This document shows positions 4,979 through 5,135 of a stretch of DNA of 5,135 nucleotides, piece after piece. The notes under the pieces are model-generated. The model was not told where the DNA came from. It saw only the letters and a program-made list of their open reading frames with translations, and searched no databases. The position numbers and the translations under genes were made by a program. The stretch lies in the NCBI GenBank assembly GCA_023428515.1, contig JAEYXI010000615.1, positions 1 to 5,135 on the forward strand. The letters are read 5' to 3'. Origin of the DNA: Pseudomonadota bacterium (GTDB lineage Bacteria; Pseudomonadota; Alphaproteobacteria; Rhizobiales; Rhizobiaceae). How positions within the stretch are numbered: the stretch's first letter is position 1; every line of letters begins with the position of its first letter.

Positions 4979-5135
4979 ATGTCGAAGCTTTTTGCACGCT
5001 TTGTGAATGACGAATCCGGCGCGACCGCCATCGAATATGGCCTGATCGCTGCCCTCATCGCTCTGGCCATCATGGTCGGCGCCGGCGCTGTCGGCAACGC
5101 CATCGGCGACAAGTTCAACGACATCGCGACCGAGC
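4979..5135 (+). CDS. flp: Flp family type IVb major pilin, cut by the right window edge
   Basis: The first 52 residues of a Flp/Fap pilin, the structural subunit of tad (tight adherence) pili used for surface attachment. A short leader (MSKLFARFVNDESG) ends at Gly14, and prepilin peptidase (CpaA/TadV type) would cleave there to leave ATAIEYGLIAALIALAIM. The Glu at +5 (E19) and Tyr at +6 (Y20) are diagnostic of Flp pilins. One hydrophobic helix (about 18-36) serves as membrane anchor and later as filament core, followed by a Gly/Ala-rich turn and GDKFNDIATE. Flp pilins are usually 50-65 residues, so only a few codons and the stop are missing. The start is fixed by a good ribosome site and the normal leader length. 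It is divergent from the secretin-domain gene. The peptidase and cpaB-cpaF genes normally follow in this direction, but none is visible here. Confidence 0.96.
   Translation, partial: MSKLFARFVNDESGATAIEYGLIAALIALAIMVGAGAVGNAIGDKFNDIATE

Overview
The window looks like chromosomal DNA of a high-GC alphaproteobacterium, most likely a Mesorhizobium-like member of the Hyphomicrobiales. This rests on the codon bias (G/C at most third positions), the rhizobial style of the two TadE-like proteins and the Flp pilin, and the overall protein character. The genus is inferred, not proved.

Left part (1-1802, minus strand): phosphopentomutase DeoB is followed one base after its stop codon by the start of formamidopyrimidine-DNA glycosylase (MutM/Fpg), which runs off the left edge. 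The junction reads TGATATG, so the two are almost certainly co-transcribed and probably translationally coupled. Middle (1893-2819, plus strand): a secreted substrate-binding protein of the PhnD-like family stands alone, divergent from deoB and with no transporter partner in view. It meets the next gene tail to tail with only 10 bases between the stops, and both stop codons lie inside one small perfect hairpin.

Right part (2830-5135): one flank of a tad (tight adherence, Flp type IVb pilus) locus. On the minus strand are a small secreted protein made only of the N-terminal domain found on CpaC/PilQ-type secretins, then two TadE-like minor pseudopilins. On the plus strand, divergent and cut by the right edge, is the major Flp pilin. 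Its product and both TadE-like proteins carry a prepilin-peptidase site with glutamate at +5, so one peptidase could process all three. The secretin, ATPase, platform proteins and peptidase are expected to the right but are not in the window.

The non-coding DNA of the tad part is AT-richer than the genes. It holds three near-matches to the CtrA-type box TTAA-N7-TTAA, one upstream of each pilus unit, and an 8-bp inverted repeat in front of the pilin gene. This hints at cell-cycle control of the pilus, as in Caulobacter, but it is an inference from motifs. No RNA gene, insertion sequence or CRISPR array was seen. The gene content is mostly ordinary; the interest lies in the regulatory DNA, the stand-alone secretin-domain protein and the orphan binding protein.
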